64,000 nt of DNA from Sphingomonas sp. (GCA_017418975.1 JAFOMG010000016.1:62001-126000), one strand, 5' to 3'. Positions 52,076 through 63,912 are shown, counted from the stretch's first letter. The notes: generated from the letters alone by a model not told the origin. Made by a program: numbers and translations.

Positions 52076-52405
52076 TCAGCAGCAGGTCAGTTCGGCGAGC
52101 AGCGGCTCGCACAATTCGGCGCTGCCCTGGCAGCAATCCTTGGCGAGGAAGAGCATCAGGCCGCGCAGCGCGGCGATGCTGACGCGCTGGATCTGCTGGC
52201 GCCCGCGCTTCTCGGGCACGACCAGGCCGGCCTTCACGAGGACCGCGAGATGCGTGGAGAAGGTGCTCTGCGTGAGGCCGCTCGCCGCCACCAGCTCCCC
52301 GGTCGACAGCCCCTCGGGCTCGTGCCGGACCAGCAGCCGGAAGGTGGACAGCCGCGTGGGATGCGCGAGCGCCGCCAGCATCGAGAGAGCCGCTTCGGTT
52401 TCCAT
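52076..52405 (-). CDS. arsR: ArsR arsenite-responsive repressor
   Basis: The 109-residue winged-helix repressor has a recognition helix LTQSTFSTHLAVLVKAGLV. Unlike E. coli ArsR it has no ELCVCDL box near helix 3; instead it has C-terminal cysteines Cys91, Cys92, Cys99, Cys108 and Cys109. That arrangement matches the As(III) site of Acidithiobacillus-type ArsR (Cys95, 96, 102). It represses the operon at a CATCGG-N6-CCGATG site that overlaps the -10 box. Confidence 0.94.
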   Translation of the reverse strand: METEAALSMLAALAHPTRLSTFRLLVRHEPEGLSTGELVAASGLTQSTFSTHLAVLVKAGLVVPEKRGRQQIQRVSIAALRGLMLFLAKDCCQGSAELCEPLLAELTCC

Positions 52406-52407
52406 TC

Positions 52408-52442
52408 CATCGGCTTTATCCGATGCAAAGAAAGCCTGTCAA
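52408..52442 (-). promoter_or_regulatory. ars promoter with overlapping operator
   Basis: On the minus strand the -35 is TTGACA (52442-52437), the -10 GATAAA (52420-52415), spacing 16. CATCGG-N6-CCGATG (52408-52425) covers the -10. The -10 ends nine bases before the arsR ATG and no ribosome site is visible, so the transcript may be leaderless. Confidence 0.65.
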
Positions 52443-52640
52443 TAACGCATCGCTATTTTCCGATGCATCCATCCTGAGGCGCGCTGCGAGAGCGGCGGCA
52501 CCCGGCGCCGGTCCGTCCCGAATGGTTGCCCCGCGCACGCAAATCGGCCATCGATATGCCAGGGCAGCCGGGGGCCGGCGCACCGCACCTATGCCGATCT
52601 GGTGCCGCGGTGCCCCGCCCGATGCGGAAGGGGGAAGATC

Positions 52641-53732
52641 GTGATCGGGGGCATGAGGCACGCGCTATTCCTGGCGATCGGAGCCGTAGCGCTCCTGCTG
52701 AGCGTGGATCGACCGGCGCAGGCCGCGACCGTGAACGCCGCATCGGTGGCGCCGACGTTCATCGGCAATGTCGTCGCCGGCAAGGCCTATCGCGTGACGG
52801 CGCGCGGCCGCGCCGATCTGTGCACCGGCTGCAATGGCGGCCAGGGTCTCAACTTCACGCCGGACGGCAGGCCGACCAGCGCCTTCGCGCCGCCCTATGC
52901 CGCCTTCTACCCCAATGGCCTGGACTATGATCCGTCGAGCGGCCCGACCGCCTATGGCATCGGCGGCCCCCAGCGGCTCTACGGCGCCCTGCTGGGGACG
53001 TTCACGGCATCCCCCGGCAGCCATGGCGATTATTTCGTGCTGGGCGCGGCCCATATGTTCGTGGCGGGCGCGTCGGGCGCGCTCTATGCGAAGATCAACG
53101 ACTGCTGCGAGGGCGACAATGCCGGCGGATATGCCGTCACCCTGACGGAAGTCGCCAACGTCGGCACGACGTCCGCCGCCCCCATATTCGTGGGCAATGT
53201 CGTCGCCGGCAAGACCTATCGCGTCACCGCCGGCGGCATCGCGAACCTCTGCACCGGCTGCAATGGCGGCCAGGGCCTGACCTTCACGCCGATCGGCAAA
53301 CCCACCGCGAGCTTCGCGCCGCCCTATGCCGCCTTCTATCCCGACGGCCTGGACTATGATCCGTCGAGCGGCCCGACCGCCTATGGCATCGGCGGCCCCC
53401 AGCGGCTCTACGGCGCCCTGCTGGGGACGTTCACGGCATCTCCCGGCGGCCATGGCGACTATTTCGTCATGGGGGACAGCTATGTCTTCACGGCGGCGGC
53501 GTCCGGCGCCCTCTATGCCAACATCAACGATTGCTGCTTCGGCGACAATGCGGGCGGATATGCGGTTGCCCTCACGCAGATCTCCGGGGTGACCAGCTAC
53601 AGCTACGACGCATTGGGGCGCCTGGTCGGCGTTGCCCATTCCGGGGGAAGCAATGACGGCGTCGCCACCACCTATGCGCTGGACAAGGCGGGAAATCGCA
53701 CCAACGTGACCGTCAGCGGCGCGCCGCAATAG
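52641..53732 (+). CDS. Exported protein with two LecA-like repeats and an RHS/YD tail
   Basis: The 363-residue exported protein has a signal peptide (HALFLAIGAVALLLSVDRPAQA), then two near-identical 143-residue repeats (GNVVAGKAYRVTARGRADLCTGCNGGQG ... GALYAKINDCCEGDNAGGYAV, and copy 2). The repeat pattern (NVVAG-YRVTAGG, ND-x-DN-GG) resembles the PA-IL/LecA-like galactose-binding beta-sandwich with its calcium site, plus added cysteines. The tail SYSYDALGRLVGVAHSGGSNDG and DKAGNRTNVTVSG is a short RHS/YD repeat. GTG (52641) with gggggaag or ATG (52653) could start. Function unknown; a surface lectin or toxin-delivery stub is possible. Confidence 0.7.
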   Translation: MIGGMRHALFLAIGAVALLLSVDRPAQAATVNAASVAPTFIGNVVAGKAYRVTARGRADLCTGCNGGQGLNFTPDGRPTSAFAPPYAAFYPNGLDYDPSSGPTAYGIGGPQRLYGALLGTFTASPGSHGDYFVLGAAHMFVAGASGALYAKINDCCEGDNAGGYAVTLTEVANVGTTSAAPIFVGNVVAGKTYRVTAGGIANLCTGCNGGQGLTFTPIGKPTASFAPPYAAFYPDGLDYDPSSGPTAYGIGGPQRLYGALLGTFTASPGGHGDYFVMGDSYVFTAAASGALYANINDCCFGDNAGGYAVALTQISGVTSYSYDALGRLVGVAHSGGSNDGVATTYALDKAGNRTNVTVSGAPQ

Positions 53733-53812
53733 CCGGGCGCCGCGCTTTCGGCCGGCACGGCCGAAATCCGCATGCGCCGCCCCGCCCCTCCCACGGGCGG
53801 GCCGCCCCCCCG

Positions 53813-53884
53813 CCGATCTTCGCATCCGCAGCACGCCCGTGCCCCGCGCGGCCCCATGCCGGAGCCGCCCCCGGGCGCCCGCGG
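53813..53884. repeat. Duplicated intergenic segment, copy A
   Basis: About 72 bases (gatcttcgcatccgcagcac and on) match copy B at 54644-54718 at roughly three of every four positions. It lies before the DedA gene. Confidence 0.6.
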
Positions 53885-53966
53885 GCCCGAAGGCGCGAAA
53901 CGCCCCCGCCCCCTCCGGCTCCCGATATGATATGCCCGCCGGCCTGACCCAGAGGGAACCGGGCCG

Positions 53967-54557
53967 ATGGAAGAGCTGCTCGCGCAATATGGTGTCGTCG
54001 CGCTGTTGATTGGGGCGCTGCTGCAGGGCGAGATGGCGGTCGCGACCGGCGGGGTGCTCGCGCATCAGGGCATGATGTCGCTGCCCGTGGTGGTGCTGAT
54101 CGGAGCGGCCATGTCCTTCGCCTCGGCGCAGGTCTTCTTCCTGATGGGCCGCTATCTCTCGCATGTCCGATTCGTTCACCAGGCCATGGCCCGCCCCGGC
54201 TTCGCCCGCAGCGAAGCGGTGATCGCCCATCACCCGCAAAGCCTCGCCTTCGCGCTCCATTTCATGTTCGGCATGCGGATGATCGGCCCCGCAGCGCTGG
54301 GCATGACCGGCATTTCGGTGATCCGCTATACCTGGCTCAGCGCCCTCGCCTCGCTGCTGTGGAGCCTGATCTTCACGCTGGTCGGCTATGCCCTTGGCCA
54401 CGGCCTCCATGCCGTCTTCGGCCAGCTGCGCGTGATCGAGCATGTCGCGGTCGCCGCCGCGATCGGCCTGCTGCTCGCCCGGCTCGCGCTGCGCCACCTT
54501 CCGCATCATGCGATCGTGCGCCGGGTTTCGCCGCCGGTTTCCGCGCCGGACCATTGA
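53967..54557 (+). CDS. DedA-family (VTT/SNARE-associated) membrane protein
   Basis: The 196-residue inner-membrane protein begins [29 protein letters not shown], with the acidic residue of the reentrant loop ([10 protein letters not shown]), then the second loop [15 protein letters not shown] with the conserved Arg, and transmembrane helices to the end. DedA proteins take part in lipid-carrier recycling and proton-motive-force maintenance. It sits between two copies of a duplicated sequence (53813 and 54644). Confidence 0.9.
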   Translation: MEELLAQYGVVALLIGALLQGEMAVATGGVLAHQGMMSLPVVVLIGAAMSFASAQVFFLMGRYLSHVRFVHQAMARPGFARSEAVIAHHPQSLAFALHFMFGMRMIGPAALGMTGISVIRYTWLSALASLLWSLIFTLVGYALGHGLHAVFGQLRVIEHVAVAAAIGLLLARLALRHLPHHAIVRRVSPPVSAPDH

Positions 54558-54643
54558 GAAGTTCGATCAGAGTCATTCGAACGCTCGCGCATTGCGGGAA
54601 ACCCTCCCCTTCCCCCCGCCCCTCCCGCGTGCTAGCGGCACCC

Positions 54644-54718
54644 GCGAATCTTCGCATTCGCAGCACTCCGGTGCGCCCGCGCGGCCCTATATTGAGCCAC
54701 GTCCCCCGAGCGCCCGGG
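54644..54718. repeat. Duplicated intergenic segment, copy B
   Basis: The acnA upstream region (cgaatcttcgcattcgcagcac and on) repeats copy A of 53813-53884, in the same orientation, so the DedA gene lies between direct repeats. Confidence 0.6.
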
Positions 54719-54750
54719 ACCGGACAGACAGGGAAAGGAACCCGCGCCCC

Positions 54751-57420
<2,670 letters not shown>

Positions 57421-57443
57421 TCGGCGCGACCGGAAAGCATCGA

Positions 57444-57471
57444 GGGAGGGCGGCGACGCCCTCCCTTTTTT
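57444..57471 (+). terminator. Intrinsic terminator of acnA
   Basis: A 9-bp perfect stem (57444-57452 with 57457-57465), a GCGA loop and TTTTTT. It starts 24 bases after the acnA stop and is a clear intrinsic terminator. Confidence 0.9.
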
Positions 57472-57611
57472 CATGCCGGGACCGGCGGCCCGGATCGCGC
57501 GGCACCCCACCGGGCGGACCGGAAATGGCGGCGGCACGATGCCCCCATTTCGGATGTGTTGCATTTCAGAAACACACAATGAAGAAACAGAGCAGCAATA
57601 ATTTTGGGTGC

Positions 57612-57639
57612 TTTACACAGATCAGACACTCTCTAATTC
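57612..57639 (+). promoter_or_regulatory. Possible promoter of the second TonB receptor
   Basis: TTTACA (57612-57617) and TAATTC (57634-57639), 16 bases apart, form a moderate sigma-70-like promoter about 100 bases before the receptor start. The surrounding bases are AT-richer than usual. Confidence 0.4.
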
Positions 57640-57739
57640 TCCGGCAACTTCGCCAACAGGCCCCAGGGGTGGGGGCGGCGGGGATTCGGGGGATTCACCG
57701 GCTGCCGTTGGGGCAGGACCAGGGAGAGTGAGGAAAATA

Positions 57740-60700
57740 ATGAACAAGTCTCAGATCGCACGCCTGCGCACGGGAGCGGCCCTGTCCGCCTTTGTGCTGG
57801 CGGGCTCGCTTTTCGCCGCGCCCGCGCTGGCGCAGGACGCACCGGCCGGCACCGGAACCACCGCCCCGCAGCAGGATGCACCGGCCGGCGACGGCGACAT
57901 CGTCGTCACCGGCACCATCTTCCGCCAGTCGGATACCCATACCGCATTGCCGGTGACGGTGATCACCGCCGAGAACCTGCAGCGCGCCGGCATCACCAAC
58001 GTGACCGACGCGATCCGCTCGGCCTCCGCCGACGGCGCCGGCTCGATCGGTAACGGCTTCACCAGCGGCTTCTCGGCCGGCGGCGCCGCCGTTTCGCTGC
58101 GCAACCTCGGCGTTTCGTCGACCCTGGTGCTGATCGACGGCCTCCGCTCGACGAACTTTCCGCTGAGCGACGACGGCCACAATTCCTATGTCGATCTCAA
58201 CAGCATCCCGATGGTCAACGTCCAGCAGGTGCAGGTCCTCAAGGACGGCGCCTCGTCGCTGTACGGCGCGGACGCGATCGGCGGCGTGGTCAATATCATC
58301 ACCCGCAAGCACATGAAGGGCCTCGAGGCCGGTGTCGAAGGCGGCGCGACCGAGAAGGGCGACGGCGCGAAGTATCGCGCGAAGCTGCTCGTCGGCTTCG
58401 GCGACTATGACACGCAGGGCTTCAACGTCTATGTCGGCGGCGACTATGAATATGGCGGCCGCATCTCGGCAGCCTCGCGTGGTTTCCCCTTCGACACGCT
58501 CGACCTCCGCTCGATCGGCGGCAACGACAACAACCGCGCCGACGATACGCTGGGCACGCCGACGACCGATGCGGTCGTCACGCGCACGACCCAGACCGAT
58601 CTCAACAACCCGCTCGCGGGTTCGGTGACGAACGCCACTTCGCCGGCACTCTTCACTTCGCTGACGCCGCTCGCGAATTGCGCCTACGGGACCTATTCGG
58701 AGAACGGCACGCGCGTGGGTACCGCCTGCCGGCATGACCTCACCCGGGAATATGCCCAGATCACGCCGCTGCAGGAGCGCTACGACGCCGTCGCGCGCGC
58801 CAGCTTCCGCCTCGGCGACAATGTCGAGGGCTATCTCGCGGGCAGCTATGCGCATAGCCGCGTCAACATCATCTTGCCGCCGCGCGCGGTCCGTCAGAAC
58901 CAGGCATTCGGTGGATCCCCGTCGACGTCGACGACCAATCCGGGCATCGTGCTGCCGGTCTATATCTGCTCGTCGGGCGTCAACTGCGCGACCGCCGCGG
59001 ATCGCCAGCTGAACCCGAACAACCCCTATGCCGCCGCCTACGCCAACAATCCGGCCGCCGGCGCGGCGCGCCTCTACTATCTGTTCGGCGACATCCCCGC
59101 GGGCAGCAACCGCGTCAACGAAGTGTACCGGATCACCGGCGGCCTGCACGGCAATTTCGGTGACAGCTGGAACTGGAATGTCGAGGCGGGTTACTCGCGC
59201 GCCGATCTGAACCTCACCCAATATGGCTGGGCCAATCTCAACGGCCTGGTCAAGGCGATCAACACCGGCGCGTACAATTTCGTCAATCCGAGCCTCAACA
59301 CCGCGGCGGTCCGCAACATGGTGGCTCCGCCGATCACCACCCGCTCGAATTCGAGCGAGCTGACGGTGGACGCGTCGATCAGCCGCACGCTCTTCACGCT
59401 CCCGGGCGGCGATGTGCGGATGGCCGTCGGCGGCCAGTATCGCAAGGAGAAGCTGACCAACAACAGCGCCAACCCGAACCTGGACATTCCCGGTCTCTCG
59501 ACCGCGCAGGCCTATGGTGACCGCTCGGTGTGGGCCGGCTATTTCGAAGTCGACGTGCCCGTGCTGGATTCGCTCAACATCGACCTGTCCGGCCGCTACG
59601 ATCACTATTCGACCGGCGAGGGCCGCTTCTCGCCCAAGGCGACGGCAAAGTTCCAGCCGATCAAGCAGCTCGCGATCCGCGGCACCTATTCGGAGGGCTT
59701 CCGCGCGCCGACCTTCGCGGAATCCAATCCGCGCAGCTCCTATTCGGGCTTTGTCGGCTATACGCCGACCGGGGCATTCCTCACTGCGCACGCGACCAAC
59801 CCGACGTACACCGCACCGTACAGCCTGGGCCGCGGCTATGTCGGCAACCCCGACATCAAGCCGGAGACCTCGCGCAGCTTCACCCTGGGCACGATCTTCG
59901 AGCCGACGCCCTGGCTGAGCTTCACGGCCGACTATTTCAACGTGAAGAAGTCGAACCTGATCGTCACCGGCCCGCTGTCGTCGGACGCGATCAACGCCTA
60001 TTACTCGGTTGCGGGCCAGAGCTTCACTTCCGCCGCGGCCGCCGCCGCCGCTGGCTGCGCCAAGGTCGCGGCGATCGGCACCGGCTATTCGTGCAACGTG
60101 GTCGACGGGGCCGATCCCTTCGCGCCCAACGCGCTGCCGCGCCTGCTCGTGGTCAACGCGCCCTATGTGAACACGGCCTATATGGTCATCGCCGGGCTCG
60201 AGTTCACGGCCGACGCACGCATCAAGTTCACCGAGAACTTCCGCTGGGAGAGCCGGGTCGATGTGCAGGAGACGCTGAAATATGATCTCCATCCCGGGAA
60301 CGGCGGCGCGGTGCAGCGTTATGCCGGCACCGTGGGTCCGGAGAGTCTGTCGTCGGGCGGCGGCACGCCGCGCTGGCGCGGCAACTGGCAGAACACGTTC
60401 ACCTACGACCAGGTCTCGCTCAGCACGACGACCTATTTCGTCGGCTCGATGAAGGGCGTCGCGGCTGACCAGGCGACCTCGGTCAACGGCGACATTTCGT
60501 GCTCCACCGCCGCCATCTACAAGCCGCTCACCGGCAATGCGGACTTCTGCCACATCAAGAGCTTCGTCTATACGGACGTGAATCTGACGGTGAAGGTCAA
60601 CGACCAGTTCAGCTTCTTCGGCCTGGTCGGCAACGTCACGAACGCGCGCGCGCCGCTGTTCGCGAACACCGCCTATCCGAGCCAGGTGAACACGCTGACC

Positions 60701-60763
60701 TCGTGGCACTCGGCCGGTCTGATCGGCCGCACGTTCCGGGCAGGCGCGAACTTCAAGTTCTAA
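57740..60763 (+). CDS. TonB-dependent receptor
   Basis: A 1007-residue outer-membrane receptor. The signal peptide (LSAFVLAGSLFAAPALA) is followed by an Ala/Thr/Pro linker, a plug domain (GDGDIVVTGTIFRQSDTHTALPVTVITAENLQRAGITNVTDAIRS, VQVLKDGASSLYGADAIGGVVNIITRK) and a 22-strand barrel ending RTFRAGANFKF. It is of the iron/siderophore or oligosaccharide receptor type; no carboxypeptidase-like domain is present, unlike the receptor at 8656. Substrate unknown. gagtgaggaaaata lies before the ATG at 57740. It ends with a strong terminator. Confidence 0.94.
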   Translation: MNKSQIARLRTGAALSAFVLAGSLFAAPALAQDAPAGTGTTAPQQDAPAGDGDIVVTGTIFRQSDTHTALPVTVITAENLQRAGITNVTDAIRSASADGAGSIGNGFTSGFSAGGAAVSLRNLGVSSTLVLIDGLRSTNFPLSDDGHNSYVDLNSIPMVNVQQVQVLKDGASSLYGADAIGGVVNIITRKHMKGLEAGVEGGATEKGDGAKYRAKLLVGFGDYDTQGFNVYVGGDYEYGGRISAASRGFPFDTLDLRSIGGNDNNRADDTLGTPTTDAVVTRTTQTDLNNPLAGSVTNATSPALFTSLTPLANCAYGTYSENGTRVGTACRHDLTREYAQITPLQERYDAVARASFRLGDNVEGYLAGSYAHSRVNIILPPRAVRQNQAFGGSPSTSTTNPGIVLPVYICSSGVNCATAADRQLNPNNPYAAAYANNPAAGAARLYYLFGDIPAGSNRVNEVYRITGGLHGNFGDSWNWNVEAGYSRADLNLTQYGWANLNGLVKAINTGAYNFVNPSLNTAAVRNMVAPPITTRSNSSELTVDASISRTLFTLPGGDVRMAVGGQYRKEKLTNNSANPNLDIPGLSTAQAYGDRSVWAGYFEVDVPVLDSLNIDLSGRYDHYSTGEGRFSPKATAKFQPIKQLAIRGTYSEGFRAPTFAESNPRSSYSGFVGYTPTGAFLTAHATNPTYTAPYSLGRGYVGNPDIKPETSRSFTLGTIFEPTPWLSFTADYFNVKKSNLIVTGPLSSDAINAYYSVAGQSFTSAAAAAAAGCAKVAAIGTGYSCNVVDGADPFAPNALPRLLVVNAPYVNTAYMVIAGLEFTADARIKFTENFRWESRVDVQETLKYDLHPGNGGAVQRYAGTVGPESLSSGGGTPRWRGNWQNTFTYDQVSLSTTTYFVGSMKGVAADQATSVNGDISCSTAAIYKPLTGNADFCHIKSFVYTDVNLTVKVNDQFSFFGLVGNVTNARAPLFANTAYPSQVNTLTSWHSAGLIGRTFRAGANFKF

Positions 60764-60784
60764 ACCGCCGGCACGCAAAAATTT

Positions 60785-60816
60785 GGGGCGGTACCTTCGG
60801 GTACCGCCCCTTTTTT
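60785..60816 (+). terminator. Intrinsic terminator with TTCG tetraloop
   Basis: An 11-bp perfect stem (60785-60795 with 60800-60810) around TTCG, then six T residues. It lies 21 bases after the TonB receptor stop and is a textbook intrinsic terminator. Confidence 0.95.
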
Positions 60817-60860
60817 GCGCCCGGTCCAGGCGGTCGCGCCGCCCGGGAGGATTGCCTTGT

Positions 60861-61328
60861 TCAGCCTGCGGCCGGAATGGCGAGCAGCTCGATCTTGAAC
60901 AGCAGCGTGGCGCCGCCGGGGATCGGCCCCTTGCCCTTGAAGCCATAGCCAAGGTCGGCAGGGATCGCGACTTCGAACGTGTCGCCCACGCCCATCAGCG
61001 GCACCGCCACCTGCCAGCCCTTGATCAGCATGCCGAGCGGAAAGGTCGCCGGCGCGCCACGATCATAGGAGCTGTCGAACTGGGTGCCGTCGATGAAGGT
61101 GCCGGCATAATGGAGCGTCACCGTGTCGGCCACGGTCGGATGCTTGCCCGTGCCGTCGCCCTTCACGCGGCGCCAGCGCAGCCCTTCCGGCGTGCTGTGC
61201 CAGCCGTCCGCGCCGTTGAGCTTGGCCAGCGCGAGCATCTGCTGGCTCTGCCAGGCCATGTCCTGCGAGCGATCGGGTGCCGGTGCCTCCTGGGCGCCGA
61301 GCAGGGCAAGGGCAGCGAGAAACGACAT
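60861..61328 (-). CDS. FKBP-type peptidyl-prolyl isomerase
   Basis: The 155-residue protein has a short signal-like start (MSFLAALALLGA) and one FKBP domain: DTVTLHYAGTFIDGTQFDSSYDRGAPATFPLGMLIKGWQVAVPLMGVGDTFEVAIPADLGYG with the binding-pocket residues (Tyr, Phe, Asp, Trp, Tyr) in place. It helps fold exported proteins by proline isomerisation, probably in the periplasm. It begins ten bases after mtnP on the same strand. Confidence 0.93.
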   Translation of the reverse strand: MSFLAALALLGAQEAPAPDRSQDMAWQSQQMLALAKLNGADGWHSTPEGLRWRRVKGDGTGKHPTVADTVTLHYAGTFIDGTQFDSSYDRGAPATFPLGMLIKGWQVAVPLMGVGDTFEVAIPADLGYGFKGKGPIPGGATLLFKIELLAIPAAG

Positions 61329-61337
61329 GCGATATCC

Positions 61338-62210
61338 TTAGTTGGAAAGGGCGCGGCCGGCGACCGCGTCGAGCTTGCGCAACAGATGCGGATCGCGCGC
61401 ATTCGGCGCGGTGATCAGCGCATAGTCGAGACAGGTATCGATCGGCGAAGCCGGCCGCTCCTGGGGCAGGTTCTTCAGCAGGTGCATCACCAGCTTGCGC
61501 GCCTTGTCGGCATTGGTGCCGAGCTGGGCGATCACCGTGGCGACGTCGACCGCCTCCTCGCCCTCGCGCCAGCAATCATAATCGGTGACCATGCCGACCA
61601 GCGCATAGGGCAGCTCGGCCTCGCGGCAGAGCTTGGCCTCGGGCATGCCGGTCATGCCGATGATGTGGCAGCCCCAGCCGCGATAGAGATGGCTCTCGGC
61701 GCGGGTGGAGAATTGCGGCCCCTCCATCGCCAGATAGGTGCCCCCGGCATGGGTGACGGCGCCCGCCGCCCGGGCAGCGTCCGCCGCCAGCGCGGACAGG
61801 CGCGGGCAGACCGGATCGGCCATCGAGACATGCGCGACCATGCCTGCGCCGAAGAAGCTCGAGGGCCGGCCCTTGGTCCGGTCGATGAACTGGTCGGCGA
61901 TGGTGAAGGTGCCGGGCGCCCGCTCCTCGGCCAGGCTGCCGACCGAGGAGATGGCGAGCACGTCGGTCACGCCCAGGCGCTTCAGCACGTCGATATTGGC
62001 GCGGACGTTCAGGTCCGACGGCGCGATGCGGTGCCCGCGGCCGTGACGCGGCAGGAACACCACGCGGACGTGCCCCACCCGGCCGACGAAGCAATCGTCC
62101 GAAGGCTTGCCCCAGGGGCTCTCGGTCGAGATCCATTCGCCGCCCTCGATACCTTCGACATCGTAGAGCCCCGATCCGCCGATGATCCCGATCGTCCAGC
62201 CGCCCATCAT
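61338..62210 (-). CDS. mtnP: S-methyl-5'-thioadenosine phosphorylase
   Basis: A 290-residue purine-nucleoside phosphorylase fold enzyme that splits methylthioadenosine to adenine and methylthioribose-1-phosphate for methionine salvage. The typical segments are IGIIGGSGLYD, LPRHGRGHRIAPSDLNVRANI, AISSVGSLAEE, TYLAMEGPQFSTRAESHLYR and IGMTGMPEAKLCREAELPYALVGMVTDYDCW. Full length. The start abuts the permease stop (TAG-ATG), so the two are coupled. Confidence 0.95.
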   Translation of the reverse strand: MMGGWTIGIIGGSGLYDVEGIEGGEWISTESPWGKPSDDCFVGRVGHVRVVFLPRHGRGHRIAPSDLNVRANIDVLKRLGVTDVLAISSVGSLAEERAPGTFTIADQFIDRTKGRPSSFFGAGMVAHVSMADPVCPRLSALAADAARAAGAVTHAGGTYLAMEGPQFSTRAESHLYRGWGCHIIGMTGMPEAKLCREAELPYALVGMVTDYDCWREGEEAVDVATVIAQLGTNADKARKLVMHLLKNLPQERPASPIDTCLDYALITAPNARDPHLLRKLDAVAGRALSN

Positions 62211-63626
62211 CTACCCCTTTGCTGCGTTGCGGCGTGCATAGGCGAAGTAGACGACCAAACCCAAGAGGTTCCAGGCGCCGAACCAGATCTGCGTCTTCGA
62301 GGGCAGGTTGGCGAACAGATAGAGGCAGCCGAAGATCGCCCCCAGGCCGACCAGCCAGGCCGCGGGCGTGCGGAACGGCCGCGGCGCATCCGGCGCCCGG
62401 CGGCGCATGACGAGCAGGCAGAGGCCGACGGCGGCAAAGGCCGTGAGCGTGCCCGCATTGGCCAGCGCGGCGATCTCGTCGATGGGCAGGAAGGCGGCGA
62501 ACAGGCTCACCACGCAGGCGGTGAAGACGGTGATGCGCACCGGCGAGCCGCGCCGCGAGACCTTGGCCAGGCTCTTCGGCAGCATCCCGTCGCGCGCCAT
62601 CACGAAGAAGATGCGGCTCTGGCCGAACAGGAAACCGAGGATGACGGTGGGCAGCGCGATGATGGCGCTCAGCGCAAGGAACTTGGCAACGCCCGGCTGG
62701 CCGATCTCGCGCAGGATCAGCGCCAGCGGTTCGGGACTGTCGGCGAAGCGGGTATAGGAAAGCGCGCCCACGGCGGCGACGGCGACGATCATGTAGATCG
62801 CGACGCAAGCCACCATCGAGCCGACGATGCCGATGGCAAGGTCGCGCCCCGGATTCTTGGCCTCCTCCGCCGCGGTGGAGATCGCATCGAAGCCGTAAAA
62901 GGCGAAGAAGATGATCGCGGCCGCGGCCATCACGCCGCGCTCGACTCCGCCTTCGCTGACATGCTTGGCGAAGCCGAAGGGCGCGAAGGGTTCGAAATTG
63001 GCGGCGTTGAAATAGGGAAGCGCCACAGCGACGAACACTGCGAGCGCGACCAGCTTGACCAACACCAGGAACGCATTGAGCGTCGCGCTCTCGCGCGTGC
63101 CGAGGATGAGGAGGCCCGATACCAGCCAGACGACGAACAGGGCCGGCACGTTCACGCCCCAATGCGCGACCTGCCAGCCGGCCATCTGCGGGCCATGGGT
63201 GAGTTCCGCCGGCACGCCCAATCCGGTCAGGAAGGGTGTCGCATAGCCCGACCAGCCGACCGCGACGGTCGCGACGACCAGCGTATATTCGGCGAGCAGG
63301 CTCCACCCCACCACCCAGGCGACGATCTCGCCGAGCGAGGCATAGCTATAGGTATAGGCGCTGCCCGAGGCGGGGATCATCGTCGCCATCTCGGCATAGG
63401 CCAGCGCGGCACAGGCGCAGATCGCGCCCGCGACGACGAAGGAGAGGATCACCGCCGGCCCGGCGCGGTCCGCGCCGACGCCGATCAGGGTGAGGATGCC
63501 GGTCCCCACGATCGCCCCCACGCCGAGCGCGACGAGATGCGGCCAGGAAAGCGTGCGCGCGAGCCGATGCTCGGGCGCGCGATCTTCCTCCGCGACGATC
63601 TGCTTCAACCGGAACAGGCTGGCCAT
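62211..63626 (-). CDS. APC-family amino acid permease
   Basis: The 471-residue inner-membrane transporter has about twelve helices and the cationic-amino-acid-transporter style: AIVGTGILTLIGVGADRAGPAVILSF, AYTYSYASLGEIVAWVVGWSLLAEY, FFAFYGFDAISTAAEEAKNPGRDLAIGIVGS. The RxP-GRDL segment is typical of the CAT subgroup. It is translated just before mtnP, so uptake of methionine, polyamine precursors or an MTA-linked compound is conceivable but unproved. Confidence 0.92.
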   Translation of the reverse strand: MASLFRLKQIVAEEDRAPEHRLARTLSWPHLVALGVGAIVGTGILTLIGVGADRAGPAVILSFVVAGAICACAALAYAEMATMIPASGSAYTYSYASLGEIVAWVVGWSLLAEYTLVVATVAVGWSGYATPFLTGLGVPAELTHGPQMAGWQVAHWGVNVPALFVVWLVSGLLILGTRESATLNAFLVLVKLVALAVFVAVALPYFNAANFEPFAPFGFAKHVSEGGVERGVMAAAAIIFFAFYGFDAISTAAEEAKNPGRDLAIGIVGSMVACVAIYMIVAVAAVGALSYTRFADSPEPLALILREIGQPGVAKFLALSAIIALPTVILGFLFGQSRIFFVMARDGMLPKSLAKVSRRGSPVRITVFTACVVSLFAAFLPIDEIAALANAGTLTAFAAVGLCLLVMRRRAPDAPRPFRTPAAWLVGLGAIFGCLYLFANLPSKTQIWFGAWNLLGLVVYFAYARRNAAKG

Positions 63627-63912
63627 GCTACTCCCCTATCTCTCTGGAGATGAGGTGTAGCGCGGCGCGGCGCGCGCGCAACTTTGTTTCGTTCTCTCTC
63701 CCCTCCAGGGGATAGGGCCGGGGAGAGCGGAATGCGTCCTGAATCACTGGCATCGCGCCTCGTCGCACGGCCCAGGCCCCTTCGCGGGGATGACGAAGGG
63801 GTATTCGCCCTAGCAGGACAGGCGCCAGAGGGGAGAGGAAGAGGCGCGTTCAGCCCTCCGTCAGCCGGGGCGCGCGATCCTTCCTTCTCCGAACCCGCCT
63901 GGGAGATCCCTC

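Noticed and set aside
57695..60952. A 1085-residue antisense frame over the second TonB receptor
   Set aside because: Same artefact; the receptor frame has a signal peptide, plug, barrel and terminal Phe.
60783..63653. A 956-residue plus-strand frame opposite FKBP, mtnP and the permease
   Set aside because: Spans three real genes on the other strand and has no start context.
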